Positions 38,593-48,441 of a DNA stretch of 64,000 bases are shown piece after piece. A program made the translations under genes and the position numbers. The notes beneath the pieces are model-generated. The model was not told the origin of the DNA. It searched no databases and saw nothing but the letters and a program-made list of their open reading frames with translations. Source of the DNA: Unio delphinus (Eukaryota > Mollusca > Bivalvia > Unionida > Unionidae). Location: positions 6,999,001-7,063,000 of the forward strand of contig JAQISU010000115.1 in the NCBI GenBank assembly GCA_029339505.1. Reading direction: 5' to 3'. Within the stretch, counting starts at the first letter, position 1; every line of letters starts with the position of its first letter.

Positions 38593-39361
38593 GTCCCTGC
38601 AGTATGAACTATTATTCAATATCTTGACTAATGTGGAACATATGCACACATACGACTTATCGATAAATAATCGTACATCCCACATTGCTGCTCCATTGGT
38701 AATATAACCCATTCATAGGTTAAAAGAATTCACATCTTAATCATATTTATCAATCAAATCCAGTTCCTATCTTAAGAAAACCATTGCCAACTAACGATTC
38801 ATTGGCCTAAAGTATCATACAAGCCTAACAACAACCAATTCTTAGCATACATGATTCACATATCATTTAAAGCAAATCAATATAAACACGTATCATGGGA
38901 CTCCTATCAAAACAAAATAAGTATGAAATTGAGACAATACCTTTTGCTTTGCTTCCCTTAATCATAAATGTCACCCTACACTCCTGGTTACGTGTCTATC
39001 GTCGATTATCAACTTCACCTCACTTCTCCCGCTTCTCTTAGTATACATGTAATGATGTCTGCAAAGTTTCAGCTTATGAAAAATATTTCAACAAGTGCGA
39101 ACGCTGTTTCTGCAACATTTCAAAGATTAGCATCTCGATAAACAAATTCCGTTCTTTACTCTTTTCCGGTTTCGCCCGACATAGTTATCAAACGGACCTA
39201 TTAAGAATTAATCAAGTTCCTAGCAGATGTATTAAAATACTAACAATCTCAAACTTGTAATTGATTTAATTCAACTGGAAAACCCTTTTTGATACATGTT
39301 ATTTGTCAAATCTCCCAGTATGGCTATGACTAAAACCAATGATCTTTAACTCTGGGAAACA
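38593..39361. other. Flank left of the Maverick, no gene seen
   Basis: AT-rich sequence without supported features up to the AAATT that borders the element at 39362-39366. Confidence 0.5.
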
Positions 39362-39366
39362 AAATT

Positions 39367-39679
39367 AGCAGCAGAGGGGGTGAATCGGACAACCTTTTTC
39401 GGATATTTTTGATTATACCCTTAAAACGGCAAATAGAACCTTCCTGCGAAAACTCATTTTTTAACCAGAAAAAAAATAAGTCTCCATTTGACAAATAGAC
39501 CCTTAGTGATTTTTGTCTGAAAACATGAGATTTCGCAGGTGACACTTTATTCGCGTTTTCTTTGATTAATCATAAATGTCGCAATGATGTTGTGACTCAC
39601 CCCCTCTGCTGCTAATGGTTTACGGTGAAAATCGTCCGATTCACCCTCTCTGCTGCTATTTCAACCGAATATTTTATCA
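39367..39679 (+). repeat. Left terminal inverted repeat of the Maverick
   Basis: 313 bp, inverted match of 60645-60957 with about four differences seen by eye. It contains the end motif three times: AGCAGCAGAGGGGGTGAATC at the tip, and inverted copies at about 39593-39614 and 39635-39658. Confidence 0.95.
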
Positions 39680-39702
39680 GTCCGGTCCTAGGACGAAAAT
39701 CA

Positions 39703-41073
39703 CTACGACTTTACAAACAGACTTATTTGTAAAACCTCATCTTGTAGATCAATCAGATTATTAGACTGGTCAGTGAGTTTGAAATTAATTCTGGTTAATG
39801 AATTATTATGACATCGCATATAGACTGGATTCACCGGGGACTCAATTATTAAAAATCCTGGAGGGGCTGTTGGTGCAAATGAATACAAAATATATCCTTG
39901 CTGAGCTTGATTTGATCGTTCTAAATTTATTTGATAACTTCCCTCAATAACATCACATACTAAATTGATCGCTATCACCGATGAAATATTCACATTGAAC
40001 GGAGCAATATGCCTGCCGCCACCATCTGGGTCATTATTGTGTGGCAGGATAGTTGTTTGTGGTTGTGATGTTGCTTTTTTCCATTTGTCATGGATTTTTT
40101 TGAAACCAACATCGATGGCATCACTGAGATGTTTTGTTAGTTGTGGTACGTTATATCCTGGTAGTTTGAATGTTGGAATATCTTCTATGCGGATCTTATA
40201 GTCTGTTGCAAATAAATCTCTTGTTTTAGGATTACTGTCACCTAATACCTCTTGAATGATTTGCGCATTAAATGTTTCCATGTCATTGATGATTTTGTTA
40301 CATGTTTCTACAACGCTGATAAATTCATCTCGGGTGAGAGTGCCGGATCTAAGGGATATAAACAACAACGAAATATCGCTATTTATCGCTCCGAAATTTA
40401 CAGTGGGGTCATCCGGTCGATGAATGTGGTAGATCTTCTTAGTGGGAGGATCTACCAATTCAATAAAAAAATACAATTTATCATAATCGCTATAGCTTTT
40501 TACTGGATTATCAGATTTTATCCTGTCGGTGATATAATCGGTTTTTTGTGGTTCTGGTAAATCAACGGTTTTTCCCCCGGGTGGGATTTCAGGCCATCCT
40601 AGTACGGTTCTAATAGAACTCTGATATATATCTGCGACATATCCTTCTGTGCTTATTTCAATGGCAGATGATAGTGTTGGCTCATGAACTGTTATAGCTA
40701 TTTTTGATTCTTTTCCAGTAATCGATTTTATTCTACGCGCGAATTCATTATTGATTTGTTCGATTTGGTATGACCCTGTCGGTATGGAAACAATGTTCCA
40801 GTCTGGGGTACCGTCGTCTTTATTCTTATTTGCAAATACCAGTGAATTATTCGGTTGTTGACCACCAAATGATTTTGACCTAATATTTGGCCAACTGTGG
40901 TATACTCGTAATTTTGCTAACGCTATCTCCTTCACTGGGACCGGAGAGGGGAAATTCACACTGAATTCTGGATTCGTTGATGTTATTGAGATCATGCTGG
41001 TTTGTACTGGGTTTGTGTTCTCCACTATTTGTTGAAGTAATTCCATCTGTGTTGTCATTGTTATTATACTCAT
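39703..41073 (-). CDS. Penton / minor capsid-like virion protein
   Basis: 456 residues, intact. The N-terminal region has the pattern found in penton or minor-capsid-type proteins of animal Polintons and adintovirus-like elements: a beta-rich start (VNFPSPVPVKEIALAKLRVY), a HSWPNI segment, a short FANKN stretch and then SIPTGSYQIEQINNEF. The C-terminal 100 residues are rich in predicted beta strands, fitting a jelly-roll. It is the last gene of the minus-strand virion block and ends 24 bp from the left inverted repeat. Met1 and Met6 are both possible starts. Assignment to penton rather than fibre is by pattern memory. Confidence 0.6.
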   Translation of the reverse strand: MSIITMTTQMELLQQIVENTNPVQTSMISITSTNPEFSVNFPSPVPVKEIALAKLRVYHSWPNIRSKSFGGQQPNNSLVFANKNKDDGTPDWNIVSIPTGSYQIEQINNEFARRIKSITGKESKIAITVHEPTLSSAIEISTEGYVADIYQSSIRTVLGWPEIPPGGKTVDLPEPQKTDYITDRIKSDNPVKSYSDYDKLYFFIELVDPPTKKIYHIHRPDDPTVNFGAINSDISLLFISLRSGTLTRDEFISVVETCNKIINDMETFNAQIIQEVLGDSNPKTRDLFATDYKIRIEDIPTFKLPGYNVPQLTKHLSDAIDVGFKKIHDKWKKATSQPQTTILPHNNDPDGGGRHIAPFNVNISSVIAINLVCDVIEGSYQINLERSNQAQQGYILYSFAPTAPPGFLIIESPVNPVYMRCHNNSLTRINFKLTDQSNNLIDLQDEVLQISLFVKS

Positions 41074-41528
41074 GTTTTTGTATTTCTAATTTTGACATCG
41101 CAGAATCATATATATCTACCATCGCTGAAAACTCACTCTCTGATATAATTGTATCATCGAGAGATGACGATATCAATGAGGATAATTGCGAGCATGCAGT
41201 GGACACAACATGAAATTGAATTATGTAGTCTTGTAGTTTCCGTTGGCTGCATGATGATATTTTTTTTTGTGATTATTGAAATAATTCCAGCGATTGTTGT
41301 TGCCGCAGAAATGCAAATTGGAACAGCTATCGGGGCCATCTTTGTCACTGAAGACAGTATAATACCTGCTCCGGTGATTACACCACTCACAGCGTACACG
41401 GTAACATCAATTGCGGTAATTCTCCTGCGATATTTTTTAATTTTCATTGCATACTCCTCAGACAGGGTTTTGAGTCTAGTTTGATATTCTCTGACCTGAT
41501 CATAGCGATATTGCGATGATGAAATCAT
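40880..41528 (-). CDS. Conserved Polinton protein with hydrophobic (membrane) domain; frame break at T9
   Basis: The N-terminal part (41528 to about 41260) has a basic coiled segment (YAMKIKKYRRRITAID) and a long glycine/alanine-rich hydrophobic region, VYAVSGVITGAGIILSSVTK, followed by another hydrophobic stretch. At the run of nine T (41260-41268) the frame changes. The continuation, open to 40880, carries a conserved-looking ISESEFSAMVDIYDSAMSKL segment. Similar proteins with the same layout accompany capsid genes in other animal Polintons, as far as I recall. The end probably overlaps the start of the penton-like gene (41073), although the last roughly 60 codons may not be used. Likely a virion membrane or scaffold component; function unproven. 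Confidence 0.6.
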
Positions 41529-41541
41529 TTTTATTTTAAAT

Positions 41542-41563
41542 ACGCTAGCGTTTTCAATTGAAA
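41542..41563. promoter_or_regulatory. Palindromic motif ACGCTAGCGT + TTTCAATTG upstream of a virion gene
   Basis: A perfect 10-bp palindrome, ACGCTAGCGT, is followed by TTTCAATTG. It lies 14 bp before the start codon at 41528 on the minus strand. The same arrangement recurs at 45337-45353 with the palindrome ACACTAGTGT, and the palindrome alone at 44860-44869. A shared promoter or operator for late genes is inferred. Confidence 0.4.
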
Positions 41564-41589
41564 CCGTTAGTGAAATTGCTTTGCAATTT

Positions 41590-42363
41590 TCAACTTAAAT
41601 CCGCTACGAATTCCACATACCATGTTGTTGAGACCCTAACCAAATTTTTATCAGTAGATGTTATCGTGAACTTTTCAGTTGTATTCTTGTCGATGATCGT
41701 TGAAATCGTATTATTGACCCCGGATGAACTGGACGATGAAATATTAAATTGAGTCAATGGTGTCACTAGTGTTAATCGATAAATACCCTTGACGGTTGCA
41801 GTGATATCTAATTTGTTGTTTGTAGGTGTCCACGCAAATGATCCGTGTTGGATCGTGTATACTACATTGTTGGTTTTCTCATGAGGAATTTTTGTTTTTT
41901 CGTCTCATCGATGGATTTTTTAATATCAGGGAGTTTTATTTCAATTTTATCGAATGTAGTTCCAATAAATTTATCAATGATATTTCTACGAAATGAGGTA
42001 AACTGTTTTATGTGTTCTTCGGTTTTAGATTGAAGTGTTGCTAGTTCCAACGCAGAATCGTTGAGAGTTTTAAATCGTTCTGTAATCGTCGAAAAAAGTA
42101 CACCCGGTTTGAGTTTACCCTGATCGGAAAATAACGCGATAGTATCCTCGATTGCGTGTCGTTGTTTAACTAAAATATCATCCAGAGAAATATTACTAGT
42201 TTTCAATTTACCCTGTTTGTCTTGAAATACAACTATTTCATTCAGGTCAACACTTGTTAAATTTAACGTCTCAGCGATTTCATCTTTAATTTTTTTTTTT
42301 TTTATCACCGGTTGCAGTGTCATCGGGTTTGGGTTTCAAAGATCTCCCCCAAATATCAATCAT
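41590..42363 (-). CDS. Virion-associated protein with MIDIWGRS start; two homopolymer frame breaks
   Basis: The start at 42363 gives an N-terminus with a WGRS motif, which I recall as typical of a minor virion protein in related elements. The frame changes at a run of 14 T (42290-42303). The middle is an intact 150-codon helical, coiled-coil segment (41910-42290). The frame changes again at the T5/T6 runs (41889-41900). The C-terminal 96 codons form a beta-rich, collar- or TNF-like domain starting VVYTIQHGSFAWTPTNNKLD and ending at a TGA at 41590-41592. An alternative short start at 42323 would skip the WGRS segment. The coiled coil plus beta C-terminal domain suggests a fibre or spike; this is inference. 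Confidence 0.6.
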
Positions 42364-42383
42364 GATATTGTATACACCTCTCT

Positions 42384-42797
42384 CTAAAATCGTTTCGATT
42401 TCCAGCGATTACTAGTGTATTCATTTACGACAATATGAGGTGGTTTTCTAGATGCTGAAATAGCGTCAAGGACATTTAATACTTCACTGCCGCATATTGG
42501 TGGGTCATTGATTTGTTGTGTTGGTAGCGTAGAATACCAAGTCTTCATTGAAATTTTTTTTATATAACGTATAAATTCTTTTGGCGGGGCTAATCCATAT
42601 GAATCAAAATAGACAATCCCACGTGGATCAATAGTGTATGCAACCCAGTGAGTACCAGGTCCGGTGCTGTTATCTAAATTAATGATTCCGGTTTCAACGC
42701 CGTTTGGTTGATGTGGTAATTGATCTTTCATAAAAACACCTCTGAAATTTTTAATCGCTAGTTTTTTAGCATCATCCATTAAATCAAAATTGGACAT
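42384..42797 (-). CDS. Adenovirus-type cysteine protease (Polinton PRO)
   Basis: 137 residues. The catalytic set is visible: His50 in GTHWVAY, Asp65 in VYFDSYG, Gln94/95, and Cys102 in PPICGSEVL. This order and spacing match the adenain (C5)/Ulp1-like proteases that mature Polinton and adenovirus capsid proteins. I place the start at 42797 (MSNFDL). An upstream ATG at 42899 is in frame, but its extra 34 codons are only the alternative reading of the repeat that ends the neighbouring gene. The start lies 11 bp beyond that gene's stop, consistent with a compact late block. Confidence 0.85.
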   Translation of the reverse strand: MSNFDLMDDAKKLAIKNFRGVFMKDQLPHQPNGVETGIINLDNSTGPGTHWVAYTIDPRGIVYFDSYGLAPPKEFIRYIKKISMKTWYSTLPTQQINDPPICGSEVLNVLDAISASRKPPHIVVNEYTSNRWKSKRF

Positions 42798-42808
42798 AGA
42801 TTCCTCAA

Positions 42809-43318
42809 TTAATAAACCGTTCCTGGTAGTCTTAGACCCCTTCCGCTGTACCATGAATACGGGGTTCCTGGTAGTCTCGGGCCTTTTCCGCTGTACCATG
42901 AATACGGGGTTCCTGGCAGTCTTAGACCCTTTCCCTTTTTTTTATATCCTTGTCCAGTTGCCTTTTTCAACGCCATTCCTGCTGCAGTACCAACGGCTCC
43001 TAACGCCGCTGCTTTAGCCACTGCTGGGGCTGCTGCTGAAATCAATGCTGGTATTGCAGCTAACAATGGAAATATACCGCCTGTTTTAATCATATTTTTG
43101 ATAGCAGCCGCAGAAAGAGTAATCTGAACACCCTTTTTTGCTACAAGTGCATCATTGAAATGTTTTACTTGACGAGTTGTCAGCGATAATTTATTTGCAC
43201 CACCAGTCATTTGATTAGGTTTCAACGTGATTGTGGTTCCACATTTTTTAGCCGATTCTGATTGCAATTTTTTGATTTGACCAGGAGTTAACGCAACACT
43301 AATAACACTATATGACAT
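42809..43318 (-). CDS. Core/pX-like virion protein with C-terminal tandem repeat
   Basis: 169 residues. The N-terminal 90 residues contain lysine-rich helices (LTPGQIKKLQSESAKKC, LTTRQVKHFNDALVAKKGVQ) seen in minor proteins of other Polintons. A hydrophobic alanine-rich helix follows at about 95-120 (AALGAVGTAAGMAL) and may be membrane-active, like adenovirus pX/pVI. The C-terminus consists of three 15-residue repeats of RLPGTPYSWYSGKGP, basic and tyrosine-rich, the last cut short at GTVY. Protease cleavage or DNA binding by this tail is plausible but not shown. Confidence 0.65.
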   Translation of the reverse strand: MSYSVISVALTPGQIKKLQSESAKKCGTTITLKPNQMTGGANKLSLTTRQVKHFNDALVAKKGVQITLSAAAIKNMIKTGGIFPLLAAIPALISAAAPAVAKAAALGAVGTAAGMALKKATGQGYKKKGKGLRLPGTPYSWYSGKGPRLPGTPYSWYSGRGLRLPGTVY

Positions 43319-43378
43319 TATACATAATAGATTGATTTTAAATCGTTTACAATTTCAATGAAAAATCGAGAAAATCAA

Positions 43379-44800
43379 TCAAAGATTTTCTACTGGGGCA
43401 TCAATGATTCTCATTCTTCCTCCAACACCTTCAAGTAGCATTGATTTATCACTGAGAATGACAGCAACCGCTCTATAATTAGCAATACCACCAGGACGGG
43501 TTACACGGGCTCTAAAGTGTATATCAACAACAGATTGTCTCATCAAATCAAGATGTTCCAATGAAAAGTAATAAATCGGATAGAGGCTTTTGAAATCCAA
43601 TTGTGATATTTGCAAACCAGTATCCACATTTAGATCACGTGCCATAAATGACAACAGGTTATGATAGACACGTGCAATATGGTTGTGAGTGTAATCAAGT
43701 TGTACATCTTCAGATGGTTCCTGTTGTCCGTTTATTCTCAGTGAGAGCTCTCTAACACCTAACTGATCAAATATCATATGACTTCGTTGTTGATTACCAA
43801 CTCGTGCATTATTCTGTAACGCCACAAATATATGACGTGGAGCTGAAACACCTTGTTTTGATGCCAGATGCCAAGTAAATATATCATCAACATTATCTAG
43901 TTTAATATCCGTAGTCACTGATAACCAACTCAACAATGATTTTCCTCCTTGGTCCATAAATGATAACAATTTTTCTTCTGCTGTGATTGATGGAGTTAAC
44001 ACTGGCATCCACAATGCTAGTTTTGTTAAAATGACTTTACCATCAGCAACACCAGCATCATGCCATATTGCATCATTATCAGTACCCTTTCGTACAAGCG
44101 CTACTGTGTGTTTAGCTCCATAAATAACTTTTCGGACGTTTCTACAGAATCCGAATATATGATGCAGTGGAATTGCACATGAAAATTGTCGACGCTGTCC
44201 TTGCAACGTTAATACGCGTGTTGCAAACCCTAGGTTGTAGTTAGTAATATTATTTATGACATCAAAATCACCAGCTGGTCTTGTATATCCGGCTGGTGCT
44301 GGATTAACTGAAGAAGCATGTGTTGCCTTGACTCTAGAATACTGGTTGTGTTCAGGGTGATCAGTAATATCCTTAGAAAACATCATAGATGGACCCGCTG
44401 ATCTTGTATAATCATCAGAATATCTCGCTAACCCTATGATTGTTGTGGCCACATCAACATCACGATCAATGGATTCAATTTCTTTTCCATCAATGAGATA
44501 TTTAGCGCTTTCAAATAACGCCATAATACCGTTATTAACAAAACCGACTTTGATAGTTGGGTTATTGTCATATGGAGGATCATTATAAGCAGCATCATTT
44601 GTTACAAGTTCTCCTTCTACTTCAATAAATGCTTCACACGGCAAAAAGTATTTACTGGTATCATGAACTTGAAGTTCAATTCGCGATCGGAGATCGGGTT
44701 GTATTGCATGATAAGAATAAAATTGAAAATCACGTACAGAATCATTCTTGCCAACTGGGGCATCCATGTCAAACGCTGGATCAGGTGACCTTTTGAACAT
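43379..44800 (-). CDS. Major capsid protein, Polinton type
   Basis: 473 residues, intact. Recognisable blocks are SKYFLPCEAFIEVEGELV (about 48-65), VNNGIMALFESAKYLIDGKE (about 82-101), a TIIGLARYSDDYTRSAG segment, and IPLHHIFGFCRNVRKVIYGA (about 210-230), followed by a KHTVALVRKGTDNDAIW segment. In my memory this set is shared by the capsid-like proteins of many animal Polinton/adintovirus-like elements, assigned a double jelly-roll fold. At 473 residues it is at the short end for the family. It sits between the two basic minor-protein genes, the usual late-gene setting. The fold itself is inferred; a structure prediction would settle it. Confidence 0.8.
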   Translation of the reverse strand: MFKRSPDPAFDMDAPVGKNDSVRDFQFYSYHAIQPDLRSRIELQVHDTSKYFLPCEAFIEVEGELVTNDAAYNDPPYDNNPTIKVGFVNNGIMALFESAKYLIDGKEIESIDRDVDVATTIIGLARYSDDYTRSAGPSMMFSKDITDHPEHNQYSRVKATHASSVNPAPAGYTRPAGDFDVINNITNYNLGFATRVLTLQGQRRQFSCAIPLHHIFGFCRNVRKVIYGAKHTVALVRKGTDNDAIWHDAGVADGKVILTKLALWMPVLTPSITAEEKLLSFMDQGGKSLLSWLSVTTDIKLDNVDDIFTWHLASKQGVSAPRHIFVALQNNARVGNQQRSHMIFDQLGVRELSLRINGQQEPSEDVQLDYTHNHIARVYHNLLSFMARDLNVDTGLQISQLDFKSLYPIYYFSLEHLDLMRQSVVDIHFRARVTRPGGIANYRAVAVILSDKSMLLEGVGGRMRIIDAPVENL

Positions 44801-44885
44801 TTTATTCTATTTATCAGAGTCTAAATCGTGAAATCATAAAAAGATTTTCATCGTGAAAAACGCTAGCGTGAAAATCCGTAGGATT

Positions 44886-45326
44886 TCATCGACGTGGTTT
44901 TTTAAAGCCACTTCCCGCTATCATGTTTGCTATCATGCTATTTTGGTCACTTGGAGTCACCAATGATGCTAGTTTTTCATCTACTGCGTTATTTATTATT
45001 TTACTAACACTTGCAGGCATTTCTGCTGTAGATGGCAATGGTACCGGTTTCTTTTTTCGTCTCACTAATGATGTTATTTTATTCTTCGCGGCTGAAAACG
45101 CTTTTCCGGTAAGATCTCCAACAGCACCAATACCCTTATCACGAATAACATCAATGGCTTTCATTGATAATTGTTTAGCTAACGGCATCACTTTTGGAGC
45201 CATTCTTGCAAATAACCCAGCAATGGTATTACCTAAACCATCTCCGTAGTATGCTCTATAAACAGGCAATCGTGAATTAACTACATAGACGAGGGTTGGT
45301 TTATCATGATTGTAGTGTATGATCAT
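44886..45326 (-). CDS. Basic minor virion protein (pVI/pX-like)
   Basis: 146 residues. It has a VYRAYYGDGLGNTIAGLFAR segment (about 22-41) and a glycine- and proline-containing amphipathic stretch (MAPKVMPLAKQL), then SLVRRKKKPVPLP and a basic C-terminus ending GSGFKKPRR. The layout (a GLG-type amphipathic start, RRKKK in the middle) resembles membrane-lytic or DNA-associated minor proteins of Polintons and adenoviruses. A palindromic motif lies about 10 bp upstream of the start. Confidence 0.55.
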   Translation of the reverse strand: MIIHYNHDKPTLVYVVNSRLPVYRAYYGDGLGNTIAGLFARMAPKVMPLAKQLSMKAIDVIRDKGIGAVGDLTGKAFSAAKNKITSLVRRKKKPVPLPSTAEMPASVSKIINNAVDEKLASLVTPSDQNSMIANMIAGSGFKKPRR

Positions 45327-45336
45327 TATTATAAAA

Positions 45337-45353
45337 ACACTAGTGTTTTCAAT
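45337..45353. promoter_or_regulatory. Palindromic motif ACACTAGTGT + TTTCAATTG
   Basis: Second occurrence of the motif described at 41542-41563, again just ahead of a minus-strand start codon (45326). Both have A-rich flanks and the same TTTCAATTG extension. The central bases differ but palindromy is kept. Confidence 0.4.
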
Positions 45354-45372
45354 TGTTATTTATCTAATCAAT

Positions 45373-46283
45373 TCAGTCACTGTGATACCCACTTTCCGCT
45401 AACTCGTCAATGAAATCTCGATATGTTTTGATATCCATGATACCACCTTGAAATAACCGTCTACAGATATCAGCTGCTTCATTAATTATTTCCGGAGAGT
45501 TATTTCCAGCTCGTTTTCCTCCGATGAGAACTTCTAACCGTGATATATCATTGAGAATGTTACCAGGACAAGTAACGCTAGCGTTTCCAACTAGACCACT
45601 ACCCAGAAATTCCTTCTCATCGTATGGCTGTCTTAAATGGAGTTGAAATTTTCTCTTGAAGTCTCTGTATTCCTTCATCCTTCTATCTAAACTCCCAGTA
45701 TTTATTTCATACAATATATCAGTCCATTCATTATGTGACATTCTAAAATCCGTATAATTGTCCCTGAAAAACTTCTCTTGTGAATCATAGCTGTTAGCAG
45801 CAGATTCACCTAAATTGTCTATATCCTCGTTGAGAATTCGTTTTTTAGCGCTATCGTAAATATAATTGATATAGGTAGTTGTCCACTAACTAGTTCTTCC
45901 TGAAATCCTTCAAATTTTCGTTCTGAAGCGGTTGATATATCCTGAGGAAGTGTTTTTGTTTGTTTAGTTCTTTTTGCTATTTTTTCTAACACAGGGAGAA
46001 AAGTCTCTTCTTGTTTTTTTCCTTGTTCAGAGATTGTTGACACTATCTGTTTCGTTGTTGTAGTTATTGGTTTAAACAACTCTTTAGATTCCTCAGCAAA
46101 ATCAGCCTGAAGACTCTGTCGTTGTTGCAGTTTATTTCTGACAGAGTCACGAATTGGTACAAATCTCTTAATTGCATCTAATCGTTCACGAGCCAATCGG
46201 GTCGTTAATGCTTCATTGACCATTATTTGAATTCGTAAACCATTTTTCAATTGCAAAACAATTTTCCCCATCGATGATTCCAC
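45373..46283 (-). CDS. Coiled-coil virion-block protein; frame break at T6
   Basis: Two open frames belong to one gene. The first (46283 to about 45841) is a 150-residue helical segment with a KLQQRQSLQADFAEES coiled coil. At the T6 run (45841-45846) the frame changes, and the second frame runs without a stop through the intervening 78 bp into the 122-codon segment ending at 45373 (MSHNEWTDILYEINTGSLDR and beyond). The full product would be about 300 residues. I do not recognise a domain. It is the first gene of the minus-strand virion block, next to the repeat-rich control region, so it may be a scaffold or an early-late regulator. Confidence 0.5.
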
Positions 46284-46299
46284 CCTAACGGTCCAGTAT

Positions 46300-46718
46300 T
46301 TTATTGCTGTGAAATATTTTTATTTTTATTGCTGTGAAATATTTTTATTTTTTATTCATTGATTTCACTGATTTTTTGACAGTTTTGGTGGTTTTTCACT
46401 GATTTTTTGACAGTTTTGGTGGTTTTTCACTGATTTTTTGACAGTTTTGGTGGTTGTTCTCAAAGAGATTTTACGGTCAAGTAGTCGATTTTGCATGGGA
46501 TTTTCCGTAAAGAAAAGCTATCAGGATTGATTTTCATCGATTTTGAGCCAATTTTTGATGATTTTCAGTCATTTTTGATGATTTTTAGTCATTTTTTGAT
46601 GATTTTTATCAAAAAACCTCGTAGGGTCAAGTAGTCGATTTTGCATGGGATTTTCCGTAAAGAAAAGCTGTTAGGATTGATTTTGATGAGTGGTCGATTT
46701 TCCGTAAAGACATGATTG
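46300..46718. promoter_or_regulatory. Maverick control region, left half (iterated motifs)
   Basis: Non-coding. It holds two TGTGAAATATTTTTATTTTT units (46311-46352), three TTCACTGATTTTTTGACAGT units (about 46364-46455), and two copies of a block of about 50 bp starting GGTCAAGTAGTCGATTTTGC at 46475 and 46625, 150 bp apart. A partial third copy (TGGTCGATTTTCCGTAAAGA) lies at 46691. It lies upstream of all virion genes. An origin or enhancer role is inferred. Confidence 0.55.
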
Positions 46719-48294
46719 TGTCACAGAATTAGGCGAAAATTTGAACTGATTTTTGTTGTACTTGAATTGCAAACGAAACTCACCATTTTCTTGATTACGT
46801 CGTACACGCATTACCTGGGGTGATTAAGTGGCGTGTAACGATTTGCATGTGCCAATTTGTAATTTACATGAAATCCGAAATACTCGTTTTACGTGGTGTA
46901 CGGCAAGCTCGATGTGATTTATGTTCACCTATTGAGAGTATATAAGGCGAACTATTTATCATAATTTTTTACGGGAACCAAAATATCTAATCGAAGGATA
47001 GATAACCTCGTCCTGCAAATCTCCAGCCAAAGGGGTGAGTGTTAAATTTACATTTCGTTTTATTGTGAATTTTATTCAGATTATCATTTCGTATAATGAT
47101 GCTTTTATTGCAATTAAACGTGGAATATTTGGAATTACTAGTCACTTTTAGACTTTAAATACAATATCGTAATCTACGGCTTAGATTATTTTTGAGACAA
47201 CTATTATTAGTCTGGTTTTGTTTATTATAGTTGATTCAGTCTGATTCCAGCTGATTCCGTCGTTGATTCCGTCGTTGATTCCGTCGTTGATACCGTAGAA
47301 GTACATCACTGATAGCGCATCTAATAACATCGTTGATACCGTAGCTGCTAATAACATCGTTGATACCGTAGCTGTTAACACATCTGATACCATCTTTTGA
47401 TAAACGTCTTTAATATCGTCTGATTTGTTGTGGGACATCTATTGTTTGTTCTGGAACATCTCTGTATAAATATCTGAATGTGCTTGTGCCGTTAATTTGT
47501 GCAAACGGAATTGAAGTATCTGTCTGTGTGTCGAACTGTCTGTTCGTCAACATCTGTGTAACATGTAAATATCCGGAAAGCTAGAAGTCCGAGTGTCGGA
47601 GCTGTCTTAGAGTTGTAAAACGTCCGGGTTGACATCTAGGGGAGTGAGGAACCGTTGGTTCGGGTAGATGTTGTATGCTGTCTGAACGTATAACTGTGGT
47701 GGATCCGTGTAGGGAAACGTCCGATAATAGTATTGGTCAACCCTCGGTTCTCGGGGAAACTGGGAGACGATTCAACTGTTGCTGAATCGTGCGGTTATAC
47801 AGGGGAGACACATAGGTGTATTGAAATTATAATATAATTTAATACATTGTTGTATTTGCATGCTTATGTCAGATCGCAATAATATTTCAAGTGATCACAT
47901 AGATATCAATAAAAGCTAGCAACTTGATTCAATACAAGTATATGATCGTGCTAGTTATCGCAATCCATCGTGCGATAGATAGTTTATCGTTTGTGTTTAT
48001 TTTTTTTTCGTAAATCATACTTGCATTTATTTAACTTTCGTAAAGGATTCTTGGATCTGTGTATAATCCAAGAGATCCCTTTACATTTGTGATTCCTTTT
48101 GTATTGTTATTTAATTTGTTCATGTATTGTGAATGGTTGTGAGTTTAATTGTGGGTTGAGTGCATGAATTATTGTGTTGTTACATCTGTATTTTTTTCAT
48201 TTATAATTTATTACATAAATTTATATTTTCTTTCACAAATTGTGTTTGTATTGTTCATTTAATCCACCCTCCTCTCGGTAACAATTCTGTTACA
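46719..48294 (+). repeat. 5' LTR (1,576 bp)
   Basis: Begins TGTCACAG and ends GTTACA. It has a TATA box (TATATAAGG, about 46939-46947) and an AATAAA at 47908-47913. A tandem of GTTGATTCCGTC-type units near 47260-47290 produces a minus-strand 85-codon frame that I do not treat as a gene. It differs from the 3' LTR at only two positions that I could find, near 46992 and 47037. Confidence 0.95.
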
Positions 48295-48441
48295 ATGGTG
48301 TCAGAAGTGGGATCGTTGGATTAAGTGAACTGTCAATCATTTTTGTGAAGGTATACATTTAATGTTTATATTTGAGCGTGACCTTCTGTTAAGATATTAC
48401 TCTAGTTGGAGTTTATTTTTGTTTAGTTTACCTAGGTCCGT

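Noticed and set aside
41149..41484. 111-codon plus-strand frame opposite the membrane-domain gene
   Set aside because: A shadow of the minus-strand gene; the minus strand has the basic coil and GxxG hydrophobic pattern expected in the virion block.
42798..42899. Upstream start for the protease at 42899
   Set aside because: The extra 34 codons are an out-of-frame reading of the neighbouring gene's 45-bp repeats; the start at 42797 fits the family and the gene spacing.
47181..47438. 85-codon minus-strand frame in each LTR (also 52141-52398)
   Set aside because: Identical in both LTRs only because the LTRs are identical; it spans a short tandem repeat and is antisense to the element.
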